From Lachnospiraceae bacterium (GTDB lineage Bacteria; Bacillota; Clostridia; Lachnospirales; Lachnospiraceae), in NCBI GenBank assembly GCA_021202075.1, contig JAJQDT010000096.1, positions 1 through 64,000 of the forward strand: a stretch of DNA of 64,000 nt, given 5' to 3'. Below, piece after piece: positions 1 through 8,515 of this stretch. Position 1 is the first letter of the stretch; each line of letters begins with the position of its first letter. The translations under genes were made by a program, and so were the position numbers. The notes under the pieces are model-generated. The model was not told the origin of the DNA and ran no database searches. It saw only the letters and a program-made list of their open reading frames with translations.

Positions 1-63
1 TAACACGAACGGGTGTTCCCTTCACTATTTTCCTACAAAAATTTTACGCTAACTTTAATATCT

Positions 64-112
64 CACTGAAATGGCAGTTTTCACCAATATAGTGAAACCT
101 GTCATTTCAGTG
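64..112. repeat. long imperfect palindrome
   Basis: The outer arms begin CACTGAAATGGCAG on the left and mirror CTGTCATTTCAGTG on the right with one mismatch. Nested inside is a second arm pair, TTTCAC and GTGAAA, around a short AT-rich centre. It lies in the AT-rich stretch upstream of the hsdR remnant. It could be an operator, a hairpin or the end of a lost mobile element; nothing in the sequence decides between these. Confidence 0.7.
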
Positions 113-212
113 AAACTTCTCTCATCAAAAACATGTTCAGGTGAAATATTGAAGAAAAACAATATCAGTTTTTGTTGCATAATTACCCGGCAGGCATTAA
201 AATCCAGGATAA

Positions 213-989
213 GAGGAGGAGATTGCCGCCCTCTCCAGACATCAGAAGCGGGCATTTCTGCGTTTATTCCGCGCCCTGGATCACGACTTCGCGCACCTGA
301 AAGCGTTTTCCACCTACAATGAAGCCATCCTTGCCGAACACCATTTTTCAGAAAAACAGTACGAGGATTACGCCGCCATGTACAAAAATGTACTGGAAGA
401 GCTGAAAAAAGATCCGCCCGAGCAGGGTGCAGAAGATCCGGTCATCGAGGATTACGACCTGGTCGCCTGGCATCGTCTGCGGATTGATTTTGAATATCTT
501 CTTGAACTGCTGCAGGATGTGGCCGATTCCATCCATCCGGCCAAAGATTCGCCGGAAGATACTGATTTTCAGAAAAAAATTCAGACACTGCGTGGTCTTG
601 TCGCTGAATTTTCCGCGCAAAATGACAAACTGGGCGCGCTGCTGTCTTCTGTCCTGGATGAAATGGCATCAGACAGGGATCGGTACCATGGGCAGGATAT
701 TTCTGTGATCGTCAATCAGATGCGTCAGGAGGCCATTGATAAAGAAATCAGGGCATACGCTGCCAGATGGTTTCTGGATCCGGCCGTCGCGGCATATGAG
801 GCATATAACTACAGAGATGGCGTCCTTGCCAGCGAAAACAACCTGAAAGATAAGGCAGATTATACTTCCTACTGCAAACATACAGAAAATCCGCTGCCAA
901 AATACAAATTCAGGAAGGTGATGGCCGATGATTTTAAGAAAAACCTGATGCCTGAGATCCTTCCTTTACTGAACGCGGAAATCAGATAG
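213..989 (+). pseudogene. hsdR: C-terminal remnant of type I restriction enzyme HsdR subunit
   Basis: The open frame runs from just after an in-frame TAA at 210 to the stop at 989, about 258 codons. The first ATG is only at 378, yet residues encoded upstream of it (RAFLRLFRALDHDFAHLKAF, then STYNEAILAEHHFSE) resemble the helical C-terminal region of HsdR/EcoR124-type motor subunits, as does DYDLVAWHRLRIDFEYLLEL after it. The nuclease and helicase domains are absent, since a full HsdR has around 1000 residues. No hsdM or hsdS is visible in the window. AGAGGAGG stands at 214-221 but has no standard start codon at a suitable distance. I read this as a decayed or recombined end of hsdR. The family call rests on resemblance, not on a catalytic motif. 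Confidence 0.5.
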
Positions 990-1070
990 TGGAACGCCCT
1001 TCTCCCCTGTCCGCCAGTATGCCGGGCGCAAGCAGCGAAGCTACTGTTTTTCACTCGCGCCCGTGTACAT

Positions 1071-1102
1071 AGAAAGCCGCGCTATACCTTGCGCGGCTTT
1101 CT
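1071..1102 (+). terminator. strong hairpin after the hsdR remnant
   Basis: A perfect 12-bp stem (AGAAAGCCGCGC against GCGCGGCTTTCT) closes an 8-base loop and is followed by TATTTAAT. It sits 80 bp after the stop of the hsdR remnant and could act as a rho-independent terminator, although the downstream T-run is weak. The GCGCGGCTTTC arm recurs in the dispersed intergenic repeats of this window. Confidence 0.55.
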
Positions 1103-1260
1103 TATTTAATGGATCATATATCCGTTCTCGCAAAGCGATTCTCCATTGCGCGGCTCTCACTGGAGCATATGTCCTGCTCGAAAAGCGAGTATGGACGAAG
1201 GCAATGTTCCGATTTTCGCAGAAAATCGAGAACGGTACCGCGCCATAAAATGCGCGGCTC
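1103..1260. repeat. dispersed palindromic intergenic repeat, copy 1
   Basis: This non-coding block holds nested hairpins: GCTCGAAAAGCGAG at about 1177, CGATTTTC-GCA-GAAAATCG at about 1211-1229, then GGTACCGCGCCAT followed by ATGCGCGGCTCT up to the fabZ stop. The same modules (GTCC..GGAC, CGATTTTC..GAAAATCG, ACGGTACCGCGCCAT, ATGCGCGGCT) recur at 3090-3235, 35330-35450 and 36895-37050. On the minus strand CCGCGC-N8-GCGCGG follows fabZ directly and may help terminate the fab transcript. Confidence 0.6.
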
Positions 1261-1686
1261 TTACTGGATCACAAACGTCAGCTCTGCGTCCGTGCAGATT
1301 TTATCGTCCACATATGCGGTCGCCTTGCCGACGCCGACCGGCCCTTTGACCTTGATGACTTCCATTTCCAAACGCAGCACGTCGCCCGGTACGACCTTTC
1401 GGCGGAACCGTGCTTTGTTGATGCCGCCGAACAGGACGAGCCTGCCCTTGTATTCCTCCTGCGACAGGATCGCCACCGCGCCCACCTGCGCGAGCGCCTC
1501 GCAGATGAGTACGCCCGGCATCACCGGCTCCTGCGGAAAATGTCCGGCAAAATATGGCTCATTGTAGGTCACTGCCTTGCGCCCGACCGCGCGCTTTCCC
1601 GGCTCCAGCTCATCGATCCGGTCTACGAGCAGAAACGGGGAGCGGTGAGGCAGTATGTCCATGATTTGTTTTGTATCCAGTACCAT
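1261..1686 (-). CDS. fabZ: 3-hydroxyacyl-[ACP] dehydratase FabZ
   Basis: A 141-residue hot-dog-fold dehydratase that removes water from 3-hydroxyacyl-ACP in fatty acid elongation in the cytoplasm. The family signature [11 protein letters not shown] is present with catalytic His49, and Glu63 lies in ICEALAQ. The N-terminus ([20 protein letters not shown]) and length are normal. The frame is open further upstream, but the ATG at 1686 is preceded by CAGGGGGAA at good spacing and matches the family start. It is the last gene of the acpP-fabK-fabD-fabG-fabF-fabZ operon, 68 bp after fabF. In many Clostridia accB lies between these two genes and accC/accD/accA follow; here they are absent and a palindromic repeat follows. 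Confidence 0.96.
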   Translation of the reverse strand: MVLDTKQIMDILPHRSPFLLVDRIDELEPGKRAVGRKAVTYNEPYFAGHFPQEPVMPGVLICEALAQVGAVAILSQEEYKGRLVLFGGINKARFRRKVVPGDVLRLEMEVIKVKGPVGVGKATAYVDDKICTDAELTFVIQ

Positions 1687-1754
1687 TGTATTTTCCCCCT
1701 GGTTATTTAGCGTACTTTTACCATTGACGCCACAATATATACTATATATTAATA

Positions 1755-2990
1755 TCAACCCATGTATTTTCTGAAAAGCAGCGTCGCGTTGTGCCCGCCG
1801 AAGCCGAGCGAGTTGCTGAGGCATGCAGTGACTTCGCGCTCCACGCCCTCCGGCGTGTAGTTCAGATCCATTTCCTCCTCTGCTTCCCGGAAGCCCGCAG
1901 TCGCATGAATATAATTCTCTGCGACGGTCTTTACGCAGGCGACTGCTTCCAGGCCGCCGGCCGCGCCGAGGCAATGCCCGATCATGGACTTCGTGGAGCT
2001 GATGTTGAGCTGGTACGCCGCATCGCCAAACGCGGTCTTGATTGCACGGGTCTCGCAGAGATCGTTCAAATGCGTCGCGGTGCCGTGTGCGTTGACGTAC
2101 TGAATTTCCTCCGGCAAAAGATGCGCCTCGTCCATGGCCAGCTTCATCGCACGGGCTGCGCCCTCGCCGGTCTCCACCGGGGATGTAATGTGATACGCAT
2201 CGCTGGTCGCGCCATATCCGGCCACCTCCGCATAAATCTTTGCACCGCGGGTAAGCGCATGGGTAAGCTCCTCGAGGATCAGAATACCGGCGCCCTCGCC
2301 CATGACAAAGCCGCTTCGATCTTTATCGAACGGAAGAGACGCCCGCAGCGGATCGGTCTCCTTGCTCAGCGCGGTCAGCGCCGTGAATCCGGCCACGCCC
2401 ATTGGGCAGATAGCCGCCTCGGTGCCTCCGGCTACCATCACATCCGCGTCGCCAACCTGGATCGAGCGGTAAGCTTCGCCGATTGAGTGGGTGCCGGTCG
2501 CGCATGCGGTCACCACATTGATATTTTTCCCTTTCAGGCCAAAATGAATCCCGATATTCCCCGCCGCCATATTGGAAATCAGCAGCGGCACAAAGAGCGT
2601 CGGCACCCGGCCGGGCCCTTTCTCGAGTATCTTCGTGTGAGCCTGCTCGAAAATCTGAAGGCTGCCGATACCGCTTCCGACAGACACTCCTGTCCGATAG
2701 CTTTCCTCTTCCGCCAGGTCGCTGATTCCGGCTTGTTCGAGTGCCTCCGCGGCCGCGGCTACCGCATACTGGCTGAACAGCTCCATGCGCCGGGCTTCCT
2801 TCGCGTCCATCACCGCAAGCGGATCGAACTCTTTGACCTCCGCCGCCAGCGTCGCCTTGTAGCCCTCCGTATCAAAATGAGTAATTGGCGCAATTCCCAC
2901 CTTTTTTTCCTTCAGCCCGTTCCAGAAATCATCCGCTGAATTTCCAATCGGAGAAATAGCGCCCATACCTGTCACTACAACTCTTCGCAT
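1755..2990 (-). CDS. fabF: beta-ketoacyl-ACP synthase II FabF
   Basis: A 411-residue condensing enzyme that elongates acyl-ACP with malonyl-ACP. The thiolase-fold catalytic triad is complete: Cys163 in [11 protein letters not shown], His302 in [11 protein letters not shown] and His339 in [12 protein letters not shown]. The N-terminus [16 protein letters not shown] is typical. The start at 2990 follows AAGGGAAACAGA. It lies 261 bp after fabG, and that gap is filled with dispersed repeat sequence. It lies 68 bp before fabZ in the same direction. Confidence 0.97.
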   Translation of the reverse strand: MRRVVVTGMGAISPIGNSADDFWNGLKEKKVGIAPITHFDTEGYKATLAAEVKEFDPLAVMDAKEARRMELFSQYAVAAAAEALEQAGISDLAEEESYRTGVSVGSGIGSLQIFEQAHTKILEKGPGRVPTLFVPLLISNMAAGNIGIHFGLKGKNINVVTACATGTHSIGEAYRSIQVGDADVMVAGGTEAAICPMGVAGFTALTALSKETDPLRASLPFDKDRSGFVMGEGAGILILEELTHALTRGAKIYAEVAGYGATSDAYHITSPVETGEGAARAMKLAMDEAHLLPEEIQYVNAHGTATHLNDLCETRAIKTAFGDAAYQLNISSTKSMIGHCLGAAGGLEAVACVKTVAENYIHATAGFREAEEEMDLNYTPEGVEREVTACLSNSLGFGGHNATLLFRKYMG

Positions 2991-3251
2991 TCTGTTTCCC
3001 TTCCTTAAGTAATGTTTGTCCTGTCAGGTTATCTGTCTGTTGATAATGCTACGGATTCCTTCGTGCTTATGCACTCTATAATCTCCGCTTCGCTCCGGTC
3101 CGTCCCTGCATCCTCGATTTTCTGCGAAAATCGGAACATGAAACGCATGCCATGGCACCATCTCCTTCGCTGCGTCGAGGCTTTTATAGTCTGCAATTCG
3201 CGCGTTAGGCAATGCAAGATGCATAAGTAATTTTTTAACAGGTTCTTCGCA
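2991..3251. repeat. fabG-fabF spacer with dispersed repeat, copy 2
   Basis: No convincing gene. The spacer contains CGATTTTC-TGC-GAAAATCG at about 3114-3132, flanked by GTCCCTGCATC, which matches modules of the copies at 1.1, 35.4 and 36.9 kb. At 3177-3210 a 34-bp stretch beginning GAGGCTTTTATAGTCTGCAA matches 33172-33205 at 29 of 34 positions. The spacer separates fabG from fabF inside one operon, so the hairpins would be transcribed. Confidence 0.55.
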
Positions 3252-3992
3252 TCAGATCCCCATGCCGCCGTCCACGGATATCACCTGTCCGGTGATGTAG
3301 GCCGCCTTATCGGATGCCAGAAACGCGACCGTCTCCGCGATGTCCTGTGGCTGACCGATTTTTCCAAGCGGGATCTGCTTTTGGATCGCTTCCTTCTGCG
3401 CGTCGGAAAGTGCCGCTGTCATGTCGGTATCAATATATCCGGGAGCGACCGCGTTGACGGTAATGCCGCGTCCGGCCAGCTCCTTCGCGAGACTCTTTGT
3501 CATACCGACCACGCCCGCCTTCGCCGCACTGTAATTGATCTGTCCGGCGTTGCCGTGCAGTCCCACAATCGAAGAAAGGCTGATAATTCTTCCATAACGC
3601 TTGCGCAGCATCTGCTTGCCCGCAAGCTTCATGCAGAAAAACGTTCCTTTCAGATTCGTGTTGACGACTCTATCGAAATCATCTTCGCTCATGCGCAGAG
3701 TCAGGTTGTCGCGCGTAATGCCGGCATTGTTGACCAGAATGTCCGGCACGCCGAGCTGCTCCGATACCTCTTTGAACATCCGCTCACAATCCGCCTGCAA
3801 GGAGACGTCCGCCTGCACGGTGATGGCGCGTCGTCCCATCGCCCGGATTTCCTCTGCCGTCTCCAACGCTTTCGCCTCGGAGCCGCAGTAATTCACCGCC
3901 ACATCTGCGCCATACCCGGCCAGCGTCAGCGCAATCGCGCGCCCGATTCCTCTGCCCGCGCCCGTCACGAGCGCGATTTTTCCACTTAACAT
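3252..3992 (-). CDS. fabG: 3-oxoacyl-[ACP] reductase FabG
   Basis: A 246-residue short-chain dehydrogenase that reduces 3-oxoacyl-ACP with NADPH. The Rossmann motif TGAGRGIG is at residues 10-17 and NNAG at 88-91; the catalytic set is Ser140/141 (SLSSIVG), Tyr154 and Lys158 (YSAAK). The frame is open 12 codons further upstream, but ATG 3992 follows AAAGAGGAACAACGA and gives the usual N-terminus [17 protein letters not shown], so I chose it. It lies 67 bp after fabD in the fab operon. Confidence 0.96.
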   Translation of the reverse strand: MLSGKIALVTGAGRGIGRAIALTLAGYGADVAVNYCGSEAKALETAEEIRAMGRRAITVQADVSLQADCERMFKEVSEQLGVPDILVNNAGITRDNLTLRMSEDDFDRVVNTNLKGTFFCMKLAGKQMLRKRYGRIISLSSIVGLHGNAGQINYSAAKAGVVGMTKSLAKELAGRGITVNAVAPGYIDTDMTAALSDAQKEAIQKQIPLGKIGQPQDIAETVAFLASDKAAYITGQVISVDGGMGI

Positions 3993-4059
3993 TCGTTGTT
4001 CCTCTTTTCTGTTCCGTCCCATGTCCATTCTTGCAAGTGAATATAGGCGAAAGCAATCA

Positions 4060-5058
4060 TTATAATGACTGCCGCAGATTCTCCAGATCCTCCGGCGTCT
4101 CTACATGCAGCACCTTTACCGAGCGATCGATTTTCCTCGCAAAATTCGAGAGCGTCTGCCCCGGCCCAATCTCAATAAACGTATCCGCCCCGGCCGCGAT
4201 CATATGCTCCATGCTCTGCTGCCAGCGCACGGACGAACACACCTGCCGTCCGAGCAGGATGCGGATTTCTTCCGGGTCACTGACGAAGTCGCCGGTCACA
4301 TTTGACAGAAAAGAGAGCTTCGGCTGCCGGATCTCCTGATGCAAAAGCAGCGCGGCAAGCTTTTCACCCGCCCCCGCAAGCATCGGCGAGTGGAACGGTC
4401 CGCTCACCTTCAGCGGCACGGCTCTGGAAGCGCCCGCCTCAAGAAGCTTCGCGGCCGCCCGGTCTACCGCACCCTTTTCTCCGGATATCACCTGCTGCCC
4501 CGGACAGTTATAATTCGCCACGCTGACCTGTCCCTCGGTCGCCGCGCAGATCTCCTCAATCGGCAGCGGCTTTCTGGAGAGAATCGCGGTCATCGCGCCG
4601 CCTGTCGGCACGGCCTCTTCCATATAAATCCCACGCCGGCAGACGATTTTCACAGCGTCAGCCACAGAGAATGACCCAGCCGCCGTCAGTGCACAATATT
4701 CGCCAAGGCTCAGTCCTGCCGTCATATCCGCCTGTATCCCCGCCTTCTGCACCGCCGCGAGAATCGCGAGGCTCGCGGTCAGAAGAACCGGCTGCGTATA
4801 CCGGGTCTGATGGATTTTCGTATTCGGAACACGGCCGTCATTCTCTTCATTGGATGCCTGGGGGGTCTGTTTTTCCGACCCGGCCGCACGTTCATCCGGC
4901 AAGGTCTCCGAGAAGCAAAGCTCCTCAACCGAAAAACCAGCCGCTTCGGAAGCGGTCTCAAAGACCGCGCGGCTTTCCTCGCAGGTATCGTAAAACTCCC
5001 GGGCCATGCCGATGCACTGAGCGCCCTGCCCCGGGAAAATAAATGCAATTTTGCTCAT
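4060..5058 (-). CDS. fabD: malonyl-CoA:ACP transacylase FabD with an insertion
   Basis: A 332-residue enzyme that moves malonyl groups from CoA to ACP. Visible motifs are FPGQGAQ at 8-14, the nucleophile Ser117 in TAGLSLGEY and GPFHSPML near the second active-site loop. The start at 5058 follows AAGGAGATACGA. FabD is normally about 310 residues; the excess is a polar stretch at about residues 54-78 ([19 protein letters not shown]) between the N-terminal helices and the conserved TRYTQPVLL strand. Its composition is unlike the rest of the protein, and similar in-frame insertions occur in other conserved genes of this window. It lies 69 bp after fabK and 67 bp before fabG. Confidence 0.95.
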   Translation of the reverse strand: MSKIAFIFPGQGAQCIGMAREFYDTCEESRAVFETASEAAGFSVEELCFSETLPDERAAGSEKQTPQASNEENDGRVPNTKIHQTRYTQPVLLTASLAILAAVQKAGIQADMTAGLSLGEYCALTAAGSFSVADAVKIVCRRGIYMEEAVPTGGAMTAILSRKPLPIEEICAATEGQVSVANYNCPGQQVISGEKGAVDRAAAKLLEAGASRAVPLKVSGPFHSPMLAGAGEKLAALLLHQEIRQPKLSFLSNVTGDFVSDPEEIRILLGRQVCSSVRWQQSMEHMIAAGADTFIEIGPGQTLSNFARKIDRSVKVLHVETPEDLENLRQSL

Positions 5059-5127
5059 TCGTATCTCCTTACATGTCCTGCATTGACTTTCATGCGGATA
5101 ATGTTGCAATTTGCACAATCTGCCTTA

Positions 5128-6051
5128 TCATTTGTAAAGCAGCGCCTCCACCTGGCTCATGATTTCCTCAATCATCTCCTGGCAGGTCTGCTCTTTATTC
5201 ACCATTCCGGCAATCTGTCCGGACATCATGGAACCGCCTGTCACATCGCCTTCCTGCACAGCCTTGCGCAGGGAACCCACGGTCAATGTCTCCAGTTCCT
5301 CAAAGGTGCAGCCTTCTTTTTCCATCGCCAGATATTTTCGCGTCATCTGGTTGCGGATCTGACGGCACGGATGACCGACCGAACGCGCCGTAACAACTGT
5401 ATCGATGTCCTTCGCCTTGAGTACCTGATTCTTATAATTCTGGTGAATCACGCATTCCTTCGCGACCAGGAAACGCGTTCCCATCTGCACGCCCGAAGCG
5501 CCGAGCATCATCGCCGCCGCAAAGCCTCTGCCGTCGCCGATCCCGCCTGCCGCGATAACCGGAACCGTGACGCCGTCCACGACCTGCGGCACCAGCGTCA
5601 TCGTCGTGCTCTCGCCGATATGGCCGCCCGACTCACAGCCCTCCGCGATCACCGCATCCGCGCCGCCGCGCTGCATCATCTTCGCCAGAGCCACCGAAGC
5701 GACCACCGGGATCACCTTGATCCCGGCGCCCTTCCACTGCTCCATGTACGCGCCCGGATTGCCCGCACCGGTCGTGACCACTGCGACCTTCTCCTCTGTG
5801 ACCACCTGTGCGACCTCCGCCGCATACGGGCTCAGCAGCATAATATTCACGCCAAACGGCTTATCTGTCTTTTCCTTTGTCAGGCGAATCTGCTCGCGCA
5901 CATAATCCGCCGGAGCGTTGCCCGCAGCGATGATTCCCAGTCCGCCCGCGTTCGAGACCGCGGAAGCGAGGGAATTCTCCGCCACCCAGGCCATGCCGCC
6001 CTGAATAATCGGATACCGGATATCCAGTAATTCCGTAATTGCCGTCTTCAT
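5128..6051 (-). CDS. fabK: FMN-dependent enoyl-ACP reductase II FabK
   Basis: A 307-residue nitronate-monooxygenase-fold protein. PIIQGGMAWVA at the N-terminus, the glycine-rich GGLGIIAAGN, ESGGHIGE with the conserved His, and IAAGGIGDGRG/GTRF for FMN phosphate binding fit FabK, and the fab operon context separates it from nitronate monooxygenase. It reduces trans-2-enoyl-ACP, the last step of each elongation cycle. Its ATG overlaps the acpP stop by one base (TAATG) directly after GAGGAG, so the two genes are translationally coupled. No fabI is visible in the window. Confidence 0.94.
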   Translation of the reverse strand: MKTAITELLDIRYPIIQGGMAWVAENSLASAVSNAGGLGIIAAGNAPADYVREQIRLTKEKTDKPFGVNIMLLSPYAAEVAQVVTEEKVAVVTTGAGNPGAYMEQWKGAGIKVIPVVASVALAKMMQRGGADAVIAEGCESGGHIGESTTMTLVPQVVDGVTVPVIAAGGIGDGRGFAAAMMLGASGVQMGTRFLVAKECVIHQNYKNQVLKAKDIDTVVTARSVGHPCRQIRNQMTRKYLAMEKEGCTFEELETLTVGSLRKAVQEGDVTGGSMMSGQIAGMVNKEQTCQEMIEEIMSQVEALLYK

Positions 6052-6284
6052 TACTCCTCAATTCCTTTCCCATTCAGATAGGTCATAATGGCCTGCACCG
6101 TCGTCAGCTGCTCCAGATCCTCCGTCGGGATCTCCAGGTCATATTCCTCCTCCAGAGCCATCACCAGTTCAAACAGATCCAGGGAATCCGCGCTCAGGTC
6201 CGCCTTAAAATCGGTATCCGGCTTTACTTCCTCCTCTGATACATGAAGCTGCTCCGCTACGATTGAAATTAATTTCTCCAACAT
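6051..6284 (-). CDS. acpP: acyl carrier protein
   Basis: A 77-residue acidic protein. Ser34 in SADSLDLFELVMALEEEYD is the 4'-phosphopantetheine attachment site. It carries the growing acyl chain for the fab enzymes encoded downstream. The start at 6284 follows AAGGAG with a spacer of about 10 bases. It is the first gene of the operon as seen here, because upstream on the same strand lies a separate sigma factor operon ending in a hairpin. fabH, usually upstream, is not in this window. Confidence 0.97.
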   Translation of the reverse strand: MLEKLISIVAEQLHVSEEEVKPDTDFKADLSADSLDLFELVMALEEEYDLEIPTEDLEQLTTVQAIMTYLNGKGIEE

Positions 6285-6306
6285 GATAAATTTTCTCCTT
6301 TTTTAA

Positions 6307-6334
6307 TATAGTAAACGACTTTCGTCGTTTTACT
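6307..6334. repeat. TATAGTAAACGAC hairpin upstream of acpP
   Basis: AGTAAACGAC, a TTTC loop and GTCGTTTTACT form a stem with one bulge, 23 bp upstream of the acpP start. The left arm matches TATAGTAAACGGC at 6393 and TATAGTGAACGAC at 23475. In the acpP transcript it would lie just 5' of the ribosome binding site, so it could affect expression; that is inference. Confidence 0.5.
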
Positions 6335-6392
6335 TCGCGCCAGACGCGTGGCTGCGCAAGCAGCCATTCCTTGCGCATCTGTGTGCATCATA

Positions 6393-6419
6393 TATAGTAA
6401 ACGGCTGTATATGCCGTTT
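6393..6419 (-). terminator. hairpin after the sigma/anti-sigma operon
   Basis: AAACGGC and GCCGTTT form a perfect 7-bp stem around TGTATAT, 15 bp past the stop of the membrane protein at 6434. On the minus strand it is followed by ACTATATATG rather than a clear T-run, so termination is plausible but not certain. The flank TATAGTAAACGGC belongs to the small repeat family seen at 6307 and 23475. Confidence 0.45.
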
Positions 6420-6433
6420 CCTAACTAAACTTT

Positions 6434-6781
6434 TTATTTCGCTCCCACAGAGCTATAAGAATGTCTCATACACGCAAACACGATGATCCCGGTCACTGCG
6501 GCCGATCCCGCGGCGGCAAAGCCGGACAGCACTGCGACACGCTTCCAGCCGACGCGCTGAGGCCTGCGCGAAGTTCTCTCCTCTCCCGGCTCCTGCTCCC
6601 GAATTCTCTCTCCGGCCATCTTCTCCGAACTCTCTGCGCGAATTTGCTCCACGCTCATCCGCTCCAGATCCGTTTCCGGAATTTCCTCCGTCAGATAAGA
6701 AAGACGTACCTCACCAAGCAAATCAATGAGCCGTCCGGAAAACACATCCGGCTCCTTTTTTTCTGATGTTTGCGTGCTCAT
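6434..6781 (-). CDS. small single-pass membrane protein, probable anti-sigma factor
   Basis: A 115-residue protein with a polar, Glu/Arg-rich N-terminal 80 residues, one hydrophobic segment at about 81-104 (VAVLSGFAAAGSAAVTGIIVFACM) and a short outer tail. Its ATG overlaps the sigma factor stop (ATGA), a typical arrangement for a sigma factor and its membrane-bound regulator. No zinc-binding anti-sigma motif (HxxxCxxC) is present. The anti-sigma role is therefore inferred from position and topology only. GAGGGAGG precedes the start. Confidence 0.6.
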   Translation of the reverse strand: MSTQTSEKKEPDVFSGRLIDLLGEVRLSYLTEEIPETDLERMSVEQIRAESSEKMAGERIREQEPGEERTSRRPQRVGWKRVAVLSGFAAAGSAAVTGIIVFACMRHSYSSVGAK

Positions 6782-7338
6782 CTCTCTGCCTCCCTCTCAA
6801 AACGCTTTCGTATTTTTTTCTTCAGCCGCGACACCTTGCTGTCCACAGCGTTTTCCGACATTCCCATCGCTTCCGCAATCTGCCGGCTGCTCTGCAGATA
6901 ATAAAACCGCCTCAGCACCAGCTCTCGATCCTTCTTTTTCATATCTCCGAGGATCCGTTCAAGCGTCTGTATCTCCTCCTGAAAAATCATCCGCTGCTCC
7001 ACATTCTGCGCATAATCGATATATTCTGACTGCAGCGTGTCCTCCTCATCCAGGCCCTCCAGCTCCTCCAGCCGGCGCAGCTTCCGCAGATAATTCAGCG
7101 CCGTATTGCGCGTGACTGCTTTGATATAAGTGCGGAAGGACGCCTTTTCATAATCGAACTCGCAGCCATGTGTCCAGATTTTCAGATAGACATCGTTGAT
7201 GCACTCCTCAATCTCCGTCTCTCGGTCGCGCAGAATCGTCACCGCTATGTACCGGAGCAGACGCCCGTAGCGTTCAGCAACCAGCTCTATGCTCTTTTGA
7301 TCCCGCTCGCGAAGCAGCACAACAATATCCTCGTCCAT
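6778..7338 (-). CDS. ECF-type RNA polymerase sigma factor
   Basis: A 186-residue sigma-70 family protein. Region 2 (residues about 10-80) holds AERYGRLLRYIAVTILRD and the DVYLKIW element that binds core polymerase and the -10 box. Region 4 (about 125-180) holds a helix-turn-helix, SSRQIAEAMGMSENAVDSKVSRLKKKI. The start at 7338 follows TTAGGAGAGGAACGG. It is co-transcribed with the overlapping membrane protein. The signal it responds to cannot be told from sequence. Confidence 0.88.
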   Translation of the reverse strand: MDEDIVVLLRERDQKSIELVAERYGRLLRYIAVTILRDRETEIEECINDVYLKIWTHGCEFDYEKASFRTYIKAVTRNTALNYLRKLRRLEELEGLDEEDTLQSEYIDYAQNVEQRMIFQEEIQTLERILGDMKKKDRELVLRRFYYLQSSRQIAEAMGMSENAVDSKVSRLKKKIRKRFEREAER

Positions 7339-7445
7339 CCGTTCCTCTCCTAATACTTATACACCTGATACAGGAAAATCTTGCAAAAAAATGTAAATTT
7401 TATTCAAGAGTCAAAATCCGCACAGCAAAACCGTCTGGTCCGTCA

Positions 7446-8201
7446 TTATGCTTCCTGCAGCATTTCCGCTTCTATTTTGCGCACCTTTTCTGCCGGAACA
7501 TCCTGATATTCCGCAATCTCATCAATTGATAACTTCCCAGACCGAAGCATTCGTTCAATAGCCGCCCGTGCTTTTTTCTCTGCTTTTTTCTCTGCTTTTT
7601 TCTCTGCTTTTTTCTCTGCCTTCTCTGCAGCAATCCTTTTCTCACTTGCAATATGAATCTCCAAAATCCGATCCTGATCATACAAATCCATCATCATCGT
7701 CACTACCTCCTGTTCTCTCGATTCCAGATATTCCTTCAAAATATTCTGATTCACGCATATCCTGATCGTTTCAGAAACTGCCCTGGCAGTTCTGCCATGC
7801 AGACGAACCTGTTCATTATAAACTTTAGTAAATAAAACGTATTGCCCGACAATATCTTCTCCATCCGTTTTTTCCGGATGAACCGTTCCATAAAGCATCT
7901 TCACCGTGACATCAATCGCGCTCTTACGATTTTTATAAAATTCATTCCTGAGGGTAATTTCGTCCGGCCTGTCTGCCCTATCTCCTACATAAAGAACATA
8001 CAACTCTGTCTCCGGCAATTTCACCTTTTTGCTGCCATAGAGATCCGCTTTTCTCTCATCCAGATACATTTGCAGCGTCTGGTCAATATAAAACAACGCC
8101 CGCACAATAATGTTCATCGTCCATACGGACGACGGCTCCTCTACCAGAATTAAATTGTTTTTTAGCCACGCAAAGGAATTATTTGCCTGCACAACTTTCA
8201 T
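7446..8201 (-). CDS. N-terminally truncated Rpn-type (PD-(D/E)XK) protein
   Basis: A 251-residue protein whose middle (RALFYIDQTLQMYLDERK, then KLPETELYVLYVGDRADRPDEITL) resembles the Rpn/PDDEXK_2 family of recombination-promoting nucleases. The N-terminal part that should hold the catalytic Asp and (D/E)XK residues is missing; the protein starts with about 25 unrelated residues before the conserved core. The C-terminal third is a charged helix with four EKKA repeats encoded by a 12-bp tandem repeat. The ATG at 8201 has no strong Shine-Dalgarno sequence and sits against a perfect palindrome (TGGAGCAATGCTCCA, 8202-8216). It is probably inactive as a nuclease. Confidence 0.55.
   Translation of the reverse strand: MKVVQANNSFAWLKNNLILVEEPSSVWTMNIIVRALFYIDQTLQMYLDERKADLYGSKKVKLPETELYVLYVGDRADRPDEITLRNEFYKNRKSAIDVTVKMLYGTVHPEKTDGEDIVGQYVLFTKVYNEQVRLHGRTARAVSETIRICVNQNILKEYLESREQEVVTMMMDLYDQDRILEIHIASEKRIAAEKAEKKAEKKAEKKAEKKARAAIERMLRSGKLSIDEIAEYQDVPAEKVRKIEAEMLQEA
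7571..7618. repeat. 12-bp tandem repeat, four exact copies
   Basis: The unit CTTTTTTCTCTG is repeated four times without change inside the Rpn-type gene and encodes Ala-Glu-Lys-Lys repeats on the minus strand. Exact repeats of this size can change copy number by slippage without breaking the frame. Confidence 0.9.
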
Positions 8202-8469
8202 TGGAGCAATGCTCCATCGTTTATCTTTGGTGTAGTTTTCTTTCGTGCAATTATCATTTGTGCAATCTCATTATAGGCGAAAATATACTGCAACGCAAGC
8301 ACCTTTTTTCAGTCCCCTTTAAGCCGGTCGATGGAAGCCGCGGTTATTGCCGCAGACACAAATTCACCACGACAGCACATAAACCACTTTGTTATTCCCA
8401 GTCAGCCTTTACCCTTTAGGTGGATCAGCCCGCTGCAGCAGCTGTTCATGGACTGTATCCTGGGTAATG
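8202..8469. other. intergenic region, no gene seen
   Basis: The stretch between the Rpn-type gene and the terminator of the mannosidase operon holds no supported reading frame. Visible items are the palindrome at 8202-8216 and a pair of GTGCAAT direct repeats at about 8238-8264. Confidence 0.5.
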
Positions 8470-8497
8470 AAAAAGAGAGCCATCAAGTGACTCTCTA
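8470..8497 (-). terminator. terminator of the mannoside operon
   Basis: On the minus strand AGAGAG and CTCTCT arms close a short loop and are followed by TTTTTC. It lies 20-45 bp after the HAD phosphatase stop at 8516, as expected for a rho-independent terminator of the operon that begins with the solute-binding protein at 16.6 kb. Confidence 0.7.
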
Positions 8498-8515
8498 AAA
8501 ACGGTCAATCTTTTT

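Noticed and set aside
4810-6030. 406-codon plus-strand frame over fabK/fabD
   Set aside because: Antisense to strongly conserved fab genes; Arg/His-rich composition typical of a shadow frame.
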